This document shows, in pieces, positions 18,444 to 28,008 of a stretch of 64,000 nucleotides of DNA. Within the stretch, counting starts at the first letter, position 1. Every line of letters starts with the position of its first letter. The position numbers were made by a program, and so were the translations under genes. This DNA comes from Pseudoruegeria aquimaris (GTDB lineage: Bacteria; Pseudomonadota; Alphaproteobacteria; Rhodobacterales; Rhodobacteraceae), in the NCBI RefSeq assembly GCF_900172235.1, contig NZ_FWFQ01000002.1:227785-291784 (forward strand), written 5' to 3'. The notes beneath the pieces are model-generated. The model saw only the letters and a list, made by a program, of their open reading frames with translations. It was not told the DNA's origin and did not search any database.

Positions 18444-19423
18444 TGGTCAACTTCCCCTTCCCCACCGTGCCGCCGCCCGCCGACGCCCTCCGCCCCGAGA
18501 TCGGCGGAGATACCGAAGGCACGATCGGCGGCCCGATCGGCAACACCACCGACACCGGCGCGCTGACCGTCGATCCGGGCCTCCCGAATCCGGGCTGGAC
18601 CGTGACGGACATCGACTGGTCGATCAGCACCGAGGCCGGCAACGGCGTGGCCAGCGTGGATCCGTTCACCGGGGTCTGGACCTACACCGTGGATCAGGCC
18701 TTCTTCGACTCGCTGGATTTCGGAGAAGTGGTGACGGACAGCTTCACCGTGCTCGTGGGCGTGGCGGCGCTCACGCCCGGCGGCAACGAGCAGAGCGGCT
18801 TCGACACGCAGGTCATCACCATCAACATCGAGGGCGTCTGTTTCGCCGCCGGGACGCGCATCCAGACGCCGGACGGCGACGTGCCCGTCGAACAGCTGCA
18901 CCCCGGCGATCGCGTCTGCACGCGGGACGGCGGCGTGCACCGCATCCGCTGGATCGAAGGGCGGACGGTTTCGGGAAAGGAGTTGCGGCAGAGGCCGGTC
19001 CTGCGCCCCGTCCGGATCGCTCCGGGTGCCCTCGGCGGCGGGCTACCGCGTCGGGCGCTGCGGGTTTCGCCCGAACATCGCGTTCTCGTGGCCGGCCCGG
19101 CCTGCGCCCTGCTCTTCGGGGAAGCGGAGGTGCTGGTGGCCGCGAAGGATCTGCTCGGCTGGCCCGGCGTGGAGGTGGACGAAAGCCTTGCGCCGGTAGG
19201 GTATTTCCACATCCTGCTCGACAGCCACGAGATCCTGCTGGCCGAGGGCGCGGGCGCCGAAAGCCTCTACCTCGGCGAGGAGGCGCTGCACCGGCTTTCG
19301 CAGGGCGCCCTTGCCGAACTCGCTGCAATCTTCCCCGATGCCCCGGCGGGCGTGAGCCCCTTCGGGCACGCGGCGCGGCGGATGCTGCGGGGATACGAGG
19401 CCGCGCTGCTTCCGGCCCCCTGA
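18443..19423 (+). CDS. VCBS-like domain plus Hint_2 (Hedgehog/intein-type) protein
   Basis: 326 residues. Residues 40-131 resemble one VCBS/cadherin-like repeat: LTVDPG..., ASVDPFTGVWTYTVD, GEVVTDSFTVLV and QVITINIEG. Residues 132-275 are a Hint_2 domain: VCFAAGTRIQTPDGDVPVEQ with the nucleophile-position Cys133, PGDRVCTRDGG, VSPEHRVLV with His212, and GYFHILLDSHEI. No signal peptide and no RTX nonapeptides (GGxGxDxxx) are present. Only two lysines occur (Lys179, Lys235), both in the Hint domain. It is translationally coupled to the HlyC-like gene. Such Hint proteins are usually secreted through type I systems or self-process, but neither is shown here. Confidence 0.83.
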   Translation: MVNFPFPTVPPPADALRPEIGGDTEGTIGGPIGNTTDTGALTVDPGLPNPGWTVTDIDWSISTEAGNGVASVDPFTGVWTYTVDQAFFDSLDFGEVVTDSFTVLVGVAALTPGGNEQSGFDTQVITINIEGVCFAAGTRIQTPDGDVPVEQLHPGDRVCTRDGGVHRIRWIEGRTVSGKELRQRPVLRPVRIAPGALGGGLPRRALRVSPEHRVLVAGPACALLFGEAEVLVAAKDLLGWPGVEVDESLAPVGYFHILLDSHEILLAEGAGAESLYLGEEALHRLSQGALAELAAIFPDAPAGVSPFGHAARRMLRGYEAALLPAP

Positions 19424-19558
19424 GCCGATCCGCCCGCCCGCTTGCGACATCCTGCCAGCGCCACCCGGCCGCCGGCTCCGAAAAGCGGCCGGAAAGGGGT
19501 TGCGACCCGGTGGCGGACGGCATAGATAGCCACATCGAATGAAATCGCGGTGCCATCC

Positions 19559-19918
19559 ATGGAAAATGTCGTCCTTGTCATCCACCTGATCCTCGCCCTG
19601 TGCCTCATCGGCGCAGTGCTGCTTCAGCGCTCCGAAGGCGGTGGGCTGGGCATGGGCGGCGGTGGCGGCGGCGTTATGTCCGGCCGCGCGGCGGCGACGG
19701 CCATGGGCAAGGTGACCTGGGCTCTGGCCATCGCCTTCATCGGCACCTCGATCGCACTCACCATCATCGCAGCCCGGAACTCGGCCGACAGCTCGGTTCT
19801 GGACCGGATCGGCACCACCCCGCCGGCCGCGGAAGAGAGCGCTCCGGCCCTGCCGCCGGCAAGCGATCTGCTGCCGCCGACCGCGGAGGAGGCTCCGGCC
19901 ACGCCGCGCGCCGACTGA
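19559..19918 (+). CDS. secG: Preprotein translocase subunit SecG
   Basis: A 119-residue inner-membrane subunit of SecYEG. It shows the family pattern: transmembrane segment 1 (VVLVIHLILALCLIGAVLLQ), then the cytosolic loop with QRSEGGGLGMGGG, then transmembrane segment 2 (about 50-72). A Pro/Ala-rich C-terminal tail follows. ATG 19559 is used; an in-frame GTG three codons earlier is possible. It precedes pyrG in the same direction, a common alphaproteobacterial order. Confidence 0.92.
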   Translation: MENVVLVIHLILALCLIGAVLLQRSEGGGLGMGGGGGGVMSGRAAATAMGKVTWALAIAFIGTSIALTIIAARNSADSSVLDRIGTTPPAAEESAPALPPASDLLPPTAEEAPATPRAD

Positions 19919-20088
19919 CGGAGCGCAACCACTACATCTGAGGAAGGGGGCACCCGCCCCCAACAGCATCTTGCGGTAATGTTGCCAAAACGGGCCGAAT
20001 CCGTTATGGCTTAAATCCCGTGATGCTGCGGCTTTTCGTTGAGCCGGTTCACTTGAAAGAGATCTAGATCACGGGGGTTTGCCAGCAC

Positions 20089-21732
<1,644 letters not shown>

Positions 21733-21751
21733 CAATCCGCGAAAAAGCGTG

Positions 21752-21789
21752 AAACTCCGGGGCATCTCATTGATACCCCGGAGTTTTTT
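21752..21789 (+). terminator. Terminator of pyrG, abutting the next start codon
   Basis: 11-bp perfect stem (21752-21762 with 21776-21786), 13-base loop, and a TTTTTT run to 21789. The next gene's ATG begins at 21791, so the hairpin occupies the place of its ribosome-binding site. Confidence 0.88.
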
Positions 21790-21790
21790 A

Positions 21791-22087
21791 ATGCACTCAT
21801 TTCCACGCCGCGCCGCCGTTGCGGCCCTCGCCCTCTGCGGCCTGCCCCTGATCCCCCTGATGCCCCTGCCCGCACTTGCCGCCGGCGACAGATCCGCCGA
21901 GCTGCTGGAGCTGATCCGCGCCAACGGCTGCGAAATGACCACCGCCGAGGCCGACGCGATCCTGCCGGAACACGGGTTCACCATGGACCAAACGCGCGGC
22001 ATCGTGCGGCAATGGGTGCAGGACGGCCTCGTGGACATGCGCGGCTTCGCCGGGATCAAGCTTTCGCAGAAGGGGTGCGAAGGCTAG
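21791..22087 (+). CDS. Small secreted protein of unknown function
   Basis: A 98-residue protein with a clear signal peptide (MHSFPRRAAVAALALCGLP..., cleavage after ALAA near residue 31). The mature part contains two cysteines, and RSAELLELIRANGCEMTTAEAD reads as a helical segment (quoted in part: LLELIRANGCEMTTAEAD). I do not recognise a named family. The ATG lies one base after the U-tract of the pyrG terminator, leaving no room for a Shine-Dalgarno sequence. A GTG at 21749 would read through the hairpin and spoil the signal peptide. Confidence 0.65.
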   Translation: MHSFPRRAAVAALALCGLPLIPLMPLPALAAGDRSAELLELIRANGCEMTTAEADAILPEHGFTMDQTRGIVRQWVQDGLVDMRGFAGIKLSQKGCEG

Positions 22088-22120
22088 AACGCCCGCGCAG
22101 GACAGGAAGGAAACACCACC

Positions 22121-22414
22121 ATGCCCAAGGGTTACTGGATCGCCCAGATGGATGTCACCGATGCAGAGGGCTACGAAGCCTACCGCCGCGCCAATGCGCT
22201 GGCCTTCTCCAAATACGGCGGCAGGTTCCTTGTCCGCGGCGGCGCCTCCACGCCCGCCGAGGGCACGCCCCGCAGCCGCACCGTCGTGATCGAGTTCGGC
22301 TCCTACGAGACGGCGCTCGCCTGCTATCACAGCCCGGAATACGCCGAGGCGAAAGCACTGCGCGAGGGGCGCTCGGTGGGGGAGTTGGTGATCGTGGAGG
22401 GCTACGAGGGCTGA
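22121..22414 (+). CDS. DUF1330 domain-containing protein
   Basis: A 97-residue ferredoxin-like-fold (dimeric alpha-beta barrel) protein. It starts MPKGYWIAQMDVTDAEGYEA and contains KYGGRFLVRGG, RTVVIEFGSYETALACYHSPEY and AEAKALREGR, all typical of DUF1330. The start has AGGAAGG upstream. Biochemical role is unknown. It lies 33 bases after the small secreted gene and may share its message. Confidence 0.88.
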   Translation: MPKGYWIAQMDVTDAEGYEAYRRANALAFSKYGGRFLVRGGASTPAEGTPRSRTVVIEFGSYETALACYHSPEYAEAKALREGRSVGELVIVEGYEG

Positions 22415-22440
22415 CCGGAGCCACGGCGCTCAGCGGCAAG

Positions 22441-22460
22441 GGCCGGCGAGCCGGCCAACA
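22441..22460. repeat. GGCCGGC-GAGCCGGCC palindromic element, copy 1
   Basis: A GGCCGGC/GCCGGCC inverted repeat followed by AAC. A near-identical element (GGCCGGCAGAGCCGGCCAAT) lies at 39064-39083, also between gene ends. Short and GC-only, so relatedness is suggestive. Confidence 0.45.
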
Positions 22461-22478
22461 CATCACCCGACATGAAAC

Positions 22479-22501
22479 GGGCGGCCCGAGGCCGCCCTTT
22501 C
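22479..22501. terminator. Terminator behind DUF1330
   Basis: 7-bp GC stem (22479-22485 with 22491-22497), 5-base loop, followed by TTTCCTT. It lies between the convergent DUF1330 and mipA genes. Confidence 0.65.
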
Positions 22502-22534
22502 CTTGCCGTGCCGGCGGAACCGAAGGCCCGGCGC

Positions 22535-23500
22535 TCAGAAGTCGAGGCTCACGCGCCGGGTCAGGCCGACTTCGAGCTTGAGGTAATCATCGGTGCCCTG
22601 AAGCACGATCGGGGAATCCGCCGCGTCGCCGACGAACTTCGAGTAGGAGAGAATGCCCTCCACCCCCCAGCGTTCGTTGAAGGCGTAGCGGGCCGAAAGC
22701 TCCACCCCGGCCTCCACCGCACCGCCGTCCGGATCGTAGGCCGGCAGCCCGCTCGCGCCGGATTCCGCGGCCGACACGCCGAAATAGGTGTCGGTGTAGC
22801 GATCGCTGCCGAGCGTCACGCGCGGGCCGGCGGTGATCGTCCAACCCTCGGCGGGGCGCAGGATCACGTCAGCCCCGAGTTCGCCCACGAAGGAATTGTG
22901 CCCGATGGCGCCGTAACGCAGATCGCCGAACAGGCGGTAGTTGCGCTGCTCGTAGCCGACGCCGAGGCCGAACTCCCAGGCCCAGTCGATGTCGTCCAGG
23001 CCCGCGAGTTCCGGGTGATCGGAGGCCGAACGCCCGGGGATGTAGCGCACCGCGCCGCGCAGGCCGAGGCCCTCGCGGAAGCCCACGGCCCGGCCGGAGC
23101 CGTATTCGAAGCCGTTGGGAAAGCGCAGGAAATCGAAACGGAAGCCCACGTCGGGGCCCCACTCGATCTCGTCGGAGCCGAAATAGGGCGATTGCGCCTG
23201 CGCACCGAGGCGCAGGGTGAACACGAGATCGGGGTTGTTGGCATCCAGCAGGCCGCCTTCGTCGAACAGCCCCGGATCCGCCTGCGCCACCTCTGGCGCC
23301 GCGCCGGCCGCCGTGGCCGCCGAGAGGCCGGCCGGATCCGCAACACCGGCGGCGCCGCCGAAGCTGAGGCCGGAGCCCTCCTGTGCCGAAAGGCCGGCGG
23401 CGGAGCCGATGGCGGCGGCAAGGATCACGCTGCCGAGCATCCTGCGCTTGGCGGCCTTCGGGGTTTGAGGCGAGGGTTGAGGCGCGTTCGTAGCGGCCAT
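22535..23500 (-). CDS. MipA/OmpV family outer-membrane protein
   Basis: A 321-residue protein with a signal sequence (basic SKAAKRR-like N-region, hydrophobic VILAAAIGSAAGLSAQ). A low-complexity linker is followed by the MipA/OmpV beta-barrel: FTLRLGAQAQSPYFGSDE, VGFRFDFLRFPNG, RLFGDLRYGAIGHNSFVGEL, and an aromatic C-terminus ending VSLDF. Members are outer-membrane proteins, some acting as scaffolds for murein synthesis. The actual role here is unknown. The gene is isolated, flanked by a terminator downstream and by the divergent TerB genes. Confidence 0.86.
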   Translation of the reverse strand: MAATNAPQPSPQTPKAAKRRMLGSVILAAAIGSAAGLSAQEGSGLSFGGAAGVADPAGLSAATAAGAAPEVAQADPGLFDEGGLLDANNPDLVFTLRLGAQAQSPYFGSDEIEWGPDVGFRFDFLRFPNGFEYGSGRAVGFREGLGLRGAVRYIPGRSASDHPELAGLDDIDWAWEFGLGVGYEQRNYRLFGDLRYGAIGHNSFVGELGADVILRPAEGWTITAGPRVTLGSDRYTDTYFGVSAAESGASGLPAYDPDGGAVEAGVELSARYAFNERWGVEGILSYSKFVGDAADSPIVLQGTDDYLKLEVGLTRRVSLDF

Positions 23501-23670
23501 GTTACTGTCTCCAACTTGAGCGGTGGCGCGCTTGAGGGCGCCGATTCCCGCCTTTCCAACCTAGAGGCGACCTGGGGGGTTTCAAAGGAAATCATGCCTC
23601 GGGCCCGGCCAACGCGCCCTCAAATGCACGTGACCGTTGCCCGCCGGACGCGATTGCATATGATCGCCCC

Positions 23671-24093
23671 ATGATCGAAGCGCTTCTTACCCGCCTGCGT
23701 GCCCCCGAGGCCGAAACCGCCCTGCCCGATCCGGATGCGCGCATCGCCCTTGGTGCGCTGCTGGTGCGGCTGGCCAAATCCGACAAGCATTACGCCTACG
23801 AGGAGATCAGCCAGATCGACCGCATCCTCGCCCGCCGCTACGGGCTGGACCCCGTCGCCGCCGCCAAGCTGCGCCACACCGCCGAACTGCTGGCGGAGAA
23901 GGCCCCCGACACCGAAGCCTTCGCGCAGGCCGTCAAGGCCGCGATCCCCTACGAGGAGCGCTCCGGCATCGTCGCCGCGCTCTGGGACGTGGTGATGGCC
24001 GACGGCGTGGAGCGCCCCGAGGAGGACGACATTCTCGACCGCGCCGCGGCGATCCTCGGCGTGGACACGGCGGATCTGAAGCCCCGCGCCTGA
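23671..24093 (+). CDS. TerB family protein (first of two)
   Basis: A 140-residue all-helical TerB-type protein. It has the repeated acidic pattern DARIALGALLVRLAKSDKHY, then EEISQIDRILARRYGL and a second half YEERSGIVAALWDVVMADG with EEDDILDRAAAILGV, matching the metal-binding helices of tellurite-resistance TerB. No other ter genes are nearby, so a tellurite role is doubtful. Its tandem neighbour is a paralogue of similar layout. Confidence 0.85.
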   Translation: MIEALLTRLRAPEAETALPDPDARIALGALLVRLAKSDKHYAYEEISQIDRILARRYGLDPVAAAKLRHTAELLAEKAPDTEAFAQAVKAAIPYEERSGIVAALWDVVMADGVERPEEDDILDRAAAILGVDTADLKPRA

Positions 24094-24184
24094 TCCCGCG
24101 CCGCATACCCTTGCAATAGCCGGGCAGGCGCCGGTTGCGCCATTGCCTCTTGGCGCGCTCCTGGTCACGGTTTACCTATGATCC

Positions 24185-24628
24185 ATGTTCGGAAATCTCA
24201 TCAGCCGCCTGACGGCCCCGCAGACCCCGCAGCTTTCGGATGAAGACGCCCGCCTGTCGCTGGCCGCGCTTCTCGTGCGCATCGCCCGCTCGGACGGCGA
24301 CTACGCCGAGGCCGAGATGGCGCAAATCGACAAGGTTCTGGCCCGGCGCTACGGGCTTTCGCCCTTCGAGGCCACGAGCCTGCGCGCCCGGGGCGAGGAC
24401 CTGGAACGCCAGGCCCCCGACACCGTGCGCTTCACCCGCGTCATCAAGGAGGCCGTGCCCTACGAGGAGCGCATCGCGGTGATCGAGGCGCTCTGGGCGG
24501 TGGCGCTGGCCGACGGCGAGCGCGACAGCGAAGAGGATTCGATCCTGCGCATGGCGGCCAATTTCCTCGGGGTGAACGACCGCGACAGCGCGCTTGCCCG
24601 CCAGCGGGTCGATAGCTCCGGCGCATGA
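24185..24628 (+). CDS. TerB family protein (second of two)
   Basis: A 147-residue paralogue of the preceding protein. DARLSLAALLVRIARSDGDY and EMAQIDKVLARRYGLSP correspond block for block to the first copy, as does YEERIAVIEALWAVALADGE. The two clearly arose by tandem duplication followed by divergence. Its stop overlaps the start of the PhnD-like gene by four bases (ATGA), so the two are coupled. Role unknown; a Ca/Mg-binding helical scaffold is the family expectation. Confidence 0.85.
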   Translation: MFGNLISRLTAPQTPQLSDEDARLSLAALLVRIARSDGDYAEAEMAQIDKVLARRYGLSPFEATSLRARGEDLERQAPDTVRFTRVIKEAVPYEERIAVIEALWAVALADGERDSEEDSILRMAANFLGVNDRDSALARQRVDSSGA

Positions 24629-25365
24629 TCGCCGCGCTGCCCATGTACGACCGGCCCGAGGTGGCCGAACTGAACGATCGTTTCTGGCGCGCGATCCGCG
24701 CCGCGCTCGGCCACGGCCCCGAGGCGCTGACGCGCGGCGTGCCCCTGATGGCCCTCTGGGAGGATCCCACGCTGCTGCTCGCCCAGACCTGCGGCCTGCC
24801 CTACCGCGCCCGGCTTGCCCGGCGCGTCAGCCTCGTGGGCACGCCGGACTACGGGCTTGAGGGCTGCCCGCCGGGGCACTACCGAAGCCACCTGCTGGTG
24901 CGCGCCGATGATCCCCGCGCGCATTTGCGCGCTTTCGCACAGGCCCGGCTGGCCGTGAACGAGCCGCTCTCGCAATCGGGCTGGGCCGCACCGGAGGCCC
25001 ATTTCCGGCGGGCCGGCGTGGCGATCGGCGGGGTGATCCTGACGGGCTCGCACAGCGCCAGCGCCCGCACCGTGGCGCAGGGGCATGCCGACGTCGCCGC
25101 GGTGGATGCCGTCACCTGGCGGCTGATCGAGGCCTTCGACCCTTTCGCCGCCGGGCTGCGCATCCTGGAGAGCACCGCCCCGAGCCCGGGGCTGCCCTTC
25201 ATCACCGCGAGTCCCGGCGCGGCCGATTCCCTTTTCAGCGCCATTTCCACCGTTCTGGAAGCCGCCGATCCCGCCCTGCGGGCGCCGATGCTGCCGCTTT
25301 CGCTGCAGCGGATCCCGCACGAAGCCTACACGGTGCAGCCGATCCCGCCCGCGCCGCCGGCGTAA
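24625..25365 (+). CDS. PhnD-like phosphate/phosphonate-binding family protein without signal peptide
   Basis: 246 residues of the PhnD-like periplasmic-binding fold: IAALPMYDRPEVAELND, DYGLEGCPPGHYRSHLLVR, and GSHSASARTVAQGHADVAAVD with VDAVTWRLIE. The start MIAALPMYD goes directly into the first beta strand, so there is no export signal and the protein is probably cytosolic. No permease or ATPase gene adjoins it; it is translationally coupled to the second TerB gene. The ligand is unknown. Confidence 0.8.
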   Translation: MIAALPMYDRPEVAELNDRFWRAIRAALGHGPEALTRGVPLMALWEDPTLLLAQTCGLPYRARLARRVSLVGTPDYGLEGCPPGHYRSHLLVRADDPRAHLRAFAQARLAVNEPLSQSGWAAPEAHFRRAGVAIGGVILTGSHSASARTVAQGHADVAAVDAVTWRLIEAFDPFAAGLRILESTAPSPGLPFITASPGAADSLFSAISTVLEAADPALRAPMLPLSLQRIPHEAYTVQPIPPAPPA

Positions 25366-25481
25366 CGGCGGTCTTGACGCCCCGTTCGGTGTGTAGCAAG
25401 GGGTTTCGTGCCATTTGCACGTTGCATTTGGTCAGATTTTCCGCCCTACTGCGGCACTAACCAGAACAAAATGCTGCTTTC

Positions 25482-26264
25482 GTGACCCACTCAGAACCAC
25501 CCGTCATCGAAATCCGGGACCTGCACAAGGCCTATGGTGAACTCGAAGTCCTGAAGGGCGTGGACATCACGGCCCGCAAGGGCGACGTCGTTTCGCTCAT
25601 CGGCTCCTCCGGCTCCGGCAAATCCACGCTGCTGCGCTGCTCCAACCTGCTGGAGGACAGCCAGCAGGGCGACATCCTGTTCGAAGGCGAGGCCATCCAA
25701 TGGCGCGGCAGCGGGCTGCACCGGCATCCGGCCGACAAGAAGCAGGTCATCCGCGTGCGCACCAACCTGTCGATGGTGTTCCAGCAGTTCAACCTCTGGG
25801 CCCACATGACGATCCTGCAGAACGTCATGGAAGCGCCCGTCACCGTGCTGGGCCGCGACAAGGGCGAGGTCGAGGCCTCCGCCCGCAAGTATCTTGAGAA
25901 GGTCGGCATCGGCGACAAATGCGATGTCTACCCCGCACAGCTTTCCGGCGGCCAGCAGCAACGCGCCGCCATCGCGCGCGCGCTTTGCATGGAGCCCCGC
26001 GCGCTGCTGTTCGACGAACCCACCTCCGCGCTCGATCCAGAGCTGGAACAGGAGGTGGTGAAGGTGATCAAGGATCTGGCCCGCGAGGGGCGCACCATGA
26101 TCATCGTCACGCACGACATGCGCCTTGCCGCAGATGTGTCCGACCACGTGGTCTTTCTGCACAAGGGCAAAATCGAAGAGGAAGGCCCGCCCGCCGAACT
26201 CTTCGGCAATCCGAAGACCGAGCGACTGCAGCAATTCCTGAGCGCAACAACCTCGGCACTGTAA
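25482..26264 (+). CDS. Polar amino acid ABC transporter ATP-binding protein
   Basis: 260-residue ATPase of the HisP/GlnQ group. Walker A is IGSSGSGKSTLLRCSNLLE, the signature LSGGQQQRAAIARAL, Walker B LLFDEPTSALDPE, and the His switch ITHDM-like IVTHDMRLAADVSDHV. It starts with GTG; no strong ribosome site is visible. First gene of an ATPase, binding-protein, permease, permease set that imports a basic or polar amino acid. Confidence 0.9.
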   Translation: MTHSEPPVIEIRDLHKAYGELEVLKGVDITARKGDVVSLIGSSGSGKSTLLRCSNLLEDSQQGDILFEGEAIQWRGSGLHRHPADKKQVIRVRTNLSMVFQQFNLWAHMTILQNVMEAPVTVLGRDKGEVEASARKYLEKVGIGDKCDVYPAQLSGGQQQRAAIARALCMEPRALLFDEPTSALDPELEQEVVKVIKDLAREGRTMIIVTHDMRLAADVSDHVVFLHKGKIEEEGPPAELFGNPKTERLQQFLSATTSAL

Positions 26265-26283
26265 CCAACCTGGAGTGTAACCA

Positions 26284-26994
26284 ATGAAAAAACTGATCCT
26301 GGCAACATCGGCGCTCGCGCTGACCGCCGGCTTCGCGGCGGCCGACGTCGTGCGGATGGGCACCGAGGGCGCCTATGCGCCCTGGAACTTCGTCAACGAC
26401 AAGGGCGAGATCGACGGCTTCGAGCGCGAGCTGGGCGACGAGCTGTGCAAGCGCGCCGAGCTGGAATGCGAGTGGGTGAAGAACGACTGGGATTCCATCA
26501 TCCCCAACCTCGTGTCGGGCAACTACGACACCATCATCGCAGGCATGTCGATCACCGACGAGCGCGATGAGGTCATCGACTTCACCCAGCCCTACACGCC
26601 GCCGGATCCCTCCGCCTACGTGGCCATGGACCCTGACGTGGATCTGGAGAATGCCGTGATCGCCGCCCAGGCCGCCACCATCCAGGCCGCCTTCATCGCC
26701 GAGCAGGGCTGGACCCTCGTGGAATTCGCCACCCCGGAAGAAACCGTGGCCGCCGTGCGCAACGGCGAAGCCGATGCGGTTCTGGCCGACAAGAGCTACC
26801 TCGACACCGTCGTGGGCACCGACGGCCTGGTGATGCTGGAGCGCACCGAAGCCATCGGCGGCGGCGTGGGCATGGGCCTGCGCGAATCCGACGGCGAGCT
26901 GCGCGCCAAGTTCGATGCGGCCATCCAGTCCATGAAGGACGACGGCTCCCTCAACGAGCTGATCGCCAAGTGGGAAGTCTCTTCCCAGTGGTAA
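26284..26994 (+). CDS. Amino acid ABC transporter substrate-binding protein
   Basis: 236-residue periplasmic protein of the Lys/Arg/Orn/His-binding (SBP_bac_3) class. The signal peptide is MKKLILATSALALTAGFAAA. The mature part starts DVVRMGTEGAYAPWNFVND and has DGFERELGDELCKRAELECEW-type lid residues (shown in part) and IIAGMSITDERDEVIDFTQPY. The specificity is probably basic amino acids or related compounds such as opines; that is inferred. A strong hairpin follows before the permease genes, consistent with higher expression of the binding protein. Confidence 0.9.
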   Translation: MKKLILATSALALTAGFAAADVVRMGTEGAYAPWNFVNDKGEIDGFERELGDELCKRAELECEWVKNDWDSIIPNLVSGNYDTIIAGMSITDERDEVIDFTQPYTPPDPSAYVAMDPDVDLENAVIAAQAATIQAAFIAEQGWTLVEFATPEETVAAVRNGEADAVLADKSYLDTVVGTDGLVMLERTEAIGGGVGMGLRESDGELRAKFDAAIQSMKDDGSLNELIAKWEVSSQW

Positions 26995-27015
26995 GCTGAT
27001 CCCGCAAGGGGTTGC

Positions 27016-27044
27016 CCCGGCCCGCGGCTCACCCGCGGGCCGGG
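27016..27044 (+). terminator. Intercistronic hairpin between binding protein and permease genes
   Basis: 12-bp perfect GC stem (27016-27027 with 27033-27044), 5-base loop. Only ATTTCACTTTT follows. Such a structure would stabilise the upstream message or attenuate read-through into the permeases. Confidence 0.65.
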
Positions 27045-27123
27045 ATTTCACTTTTCCGCCTCCCCCCAGTCGATGGGGCCACAGGCACATTCCCGAGATC
27101 ACGCGCGCAACGAACGGCCCGGC

Positions 27124-28008
27124 ATGTTTTCCTACTGCACCGATCCATCCACGCTCGAAGGGCTGACATGGCTCAGCTGCTACCTGACGACAGGCAAGCA
27201 CCTGAGTTTCTACGCCTCCTTCGTGACGGTGCTCGTGCTGCTGGCCATCACCGCCCCCACGGCGCTGCTGTTCGGCTTCGGCGGCGCCACGGCGGCGCGC
27301 TCGCGCATCGCCCCCCTGCGCTGGTTCGGCAAGGGCTACACCGCCATCGTGCGCGGCGTGCCCGACATCGCCTTCTTCCTCTTCTTCGTCATCGCGCTGG
27401 ACCAGGCGTTCGAATACCTGCGCCACAAGGTGAAATGCCCGGACTGGGAGGAGCCGATCCGCCAGGGCAACGATTTCATCGTCTGCCAGGCCGCGAAGCT
27501 GCCGCTCTCCACCGCGCCGCAGTGGGTGCACGAGACCTACGGCTTCCTCCTCGCGGTGCTGACCTTCGCCATCGTCTTCGGTGCCTTCGCCGCCAACGTG
27601 CTCTACGGCGCGATGAACGCCGTCCCCCATGCCCAGATGGAAACCGCCGAAGCCTACGGCATGAGCCACCGGCAGGCCTTCTGGCGCATCATGGTGCCGC
27701 AGATGTGGGTCTATGCCCTGCCCGGCCTCTCCAACCTCTGGATGGTGCTCATCAAGGCCACGCCGCTGCTGTTCCTGCTGGGCGTCGAGGACATCGTCTA
27801 CTGGGCGCGCGAACTGGGCGGCACGGTGAACCCGCGCTTCACCGACTACCCGCACGGGGACTGGCGGCTCTACTATTTCACTTTCCTGCTGATCTTCTAC
27901 CTCGGCTTCACGCGGGTGTCGGAGATCGTCCTTGAACGTCTGATGAAGAAACTGACACACGGCCAGGCCACCACCGGCGGCGAAGCCCAGCGGAAGGCCG
28001 CGGCATGA
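27124..28008 (+). CDS. Amino acid ABC transporter permease (HisQ-like)
   Basis: 294-residue inner-membrane permease with the coupling loop VPHAQMETAEAYGMSHRQAFWRI (key residues EAYGM...R...F) and PGLSNLWMVLIKATPLLFLLGVE. An inserted soluble loop of about 45 residues (LRHKVKCPDWEEPIRQGNDF and on) sits between membrane segments and is unusual for HisQ. Start ATG 27124 is chosen because upstream codons are not protein-like. The stop overlaps the next gene by four bases (ATGA). Confidence 0.88.
   Translation: MFSYCTDPSTLEGLTWLSCYLTTGKHLSFYASFVTVLVLLAITAPTALLFGFGGATAARSRIAPLRWFGKGYTAIVRGVPDIAFFLFFVIALDQAFEYLRHKVKCPDWEEPIRQGNDFIVCQAAKLPLSTAPQWVHETYGFLLAVLTFAIVFGAFAANVLYGAMNAVPHAQMETAEAYGMSHRQAFWRIMVPQMWVYALPGLSNLWMVLIKATPLLFLLGVEDIVYWARELGGTVNPRFTDYPHGDWRLYYFTFLLIFYLGFTRVSEIVLERLMKKLTHGQATTGGEAQRKAAA

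Noticed and set aside
17913..19423. Complete RTX toxin operon
   Set aside because: No RTX nonapeptide repeats, no type I ABC transporter or membrane-fusion gene adjoins the HlyC-like gene.
24185..24628. Tellurite-resistance operon
   Set aside because: TerB-type fold only; no terC, terD or terZ neighbours.
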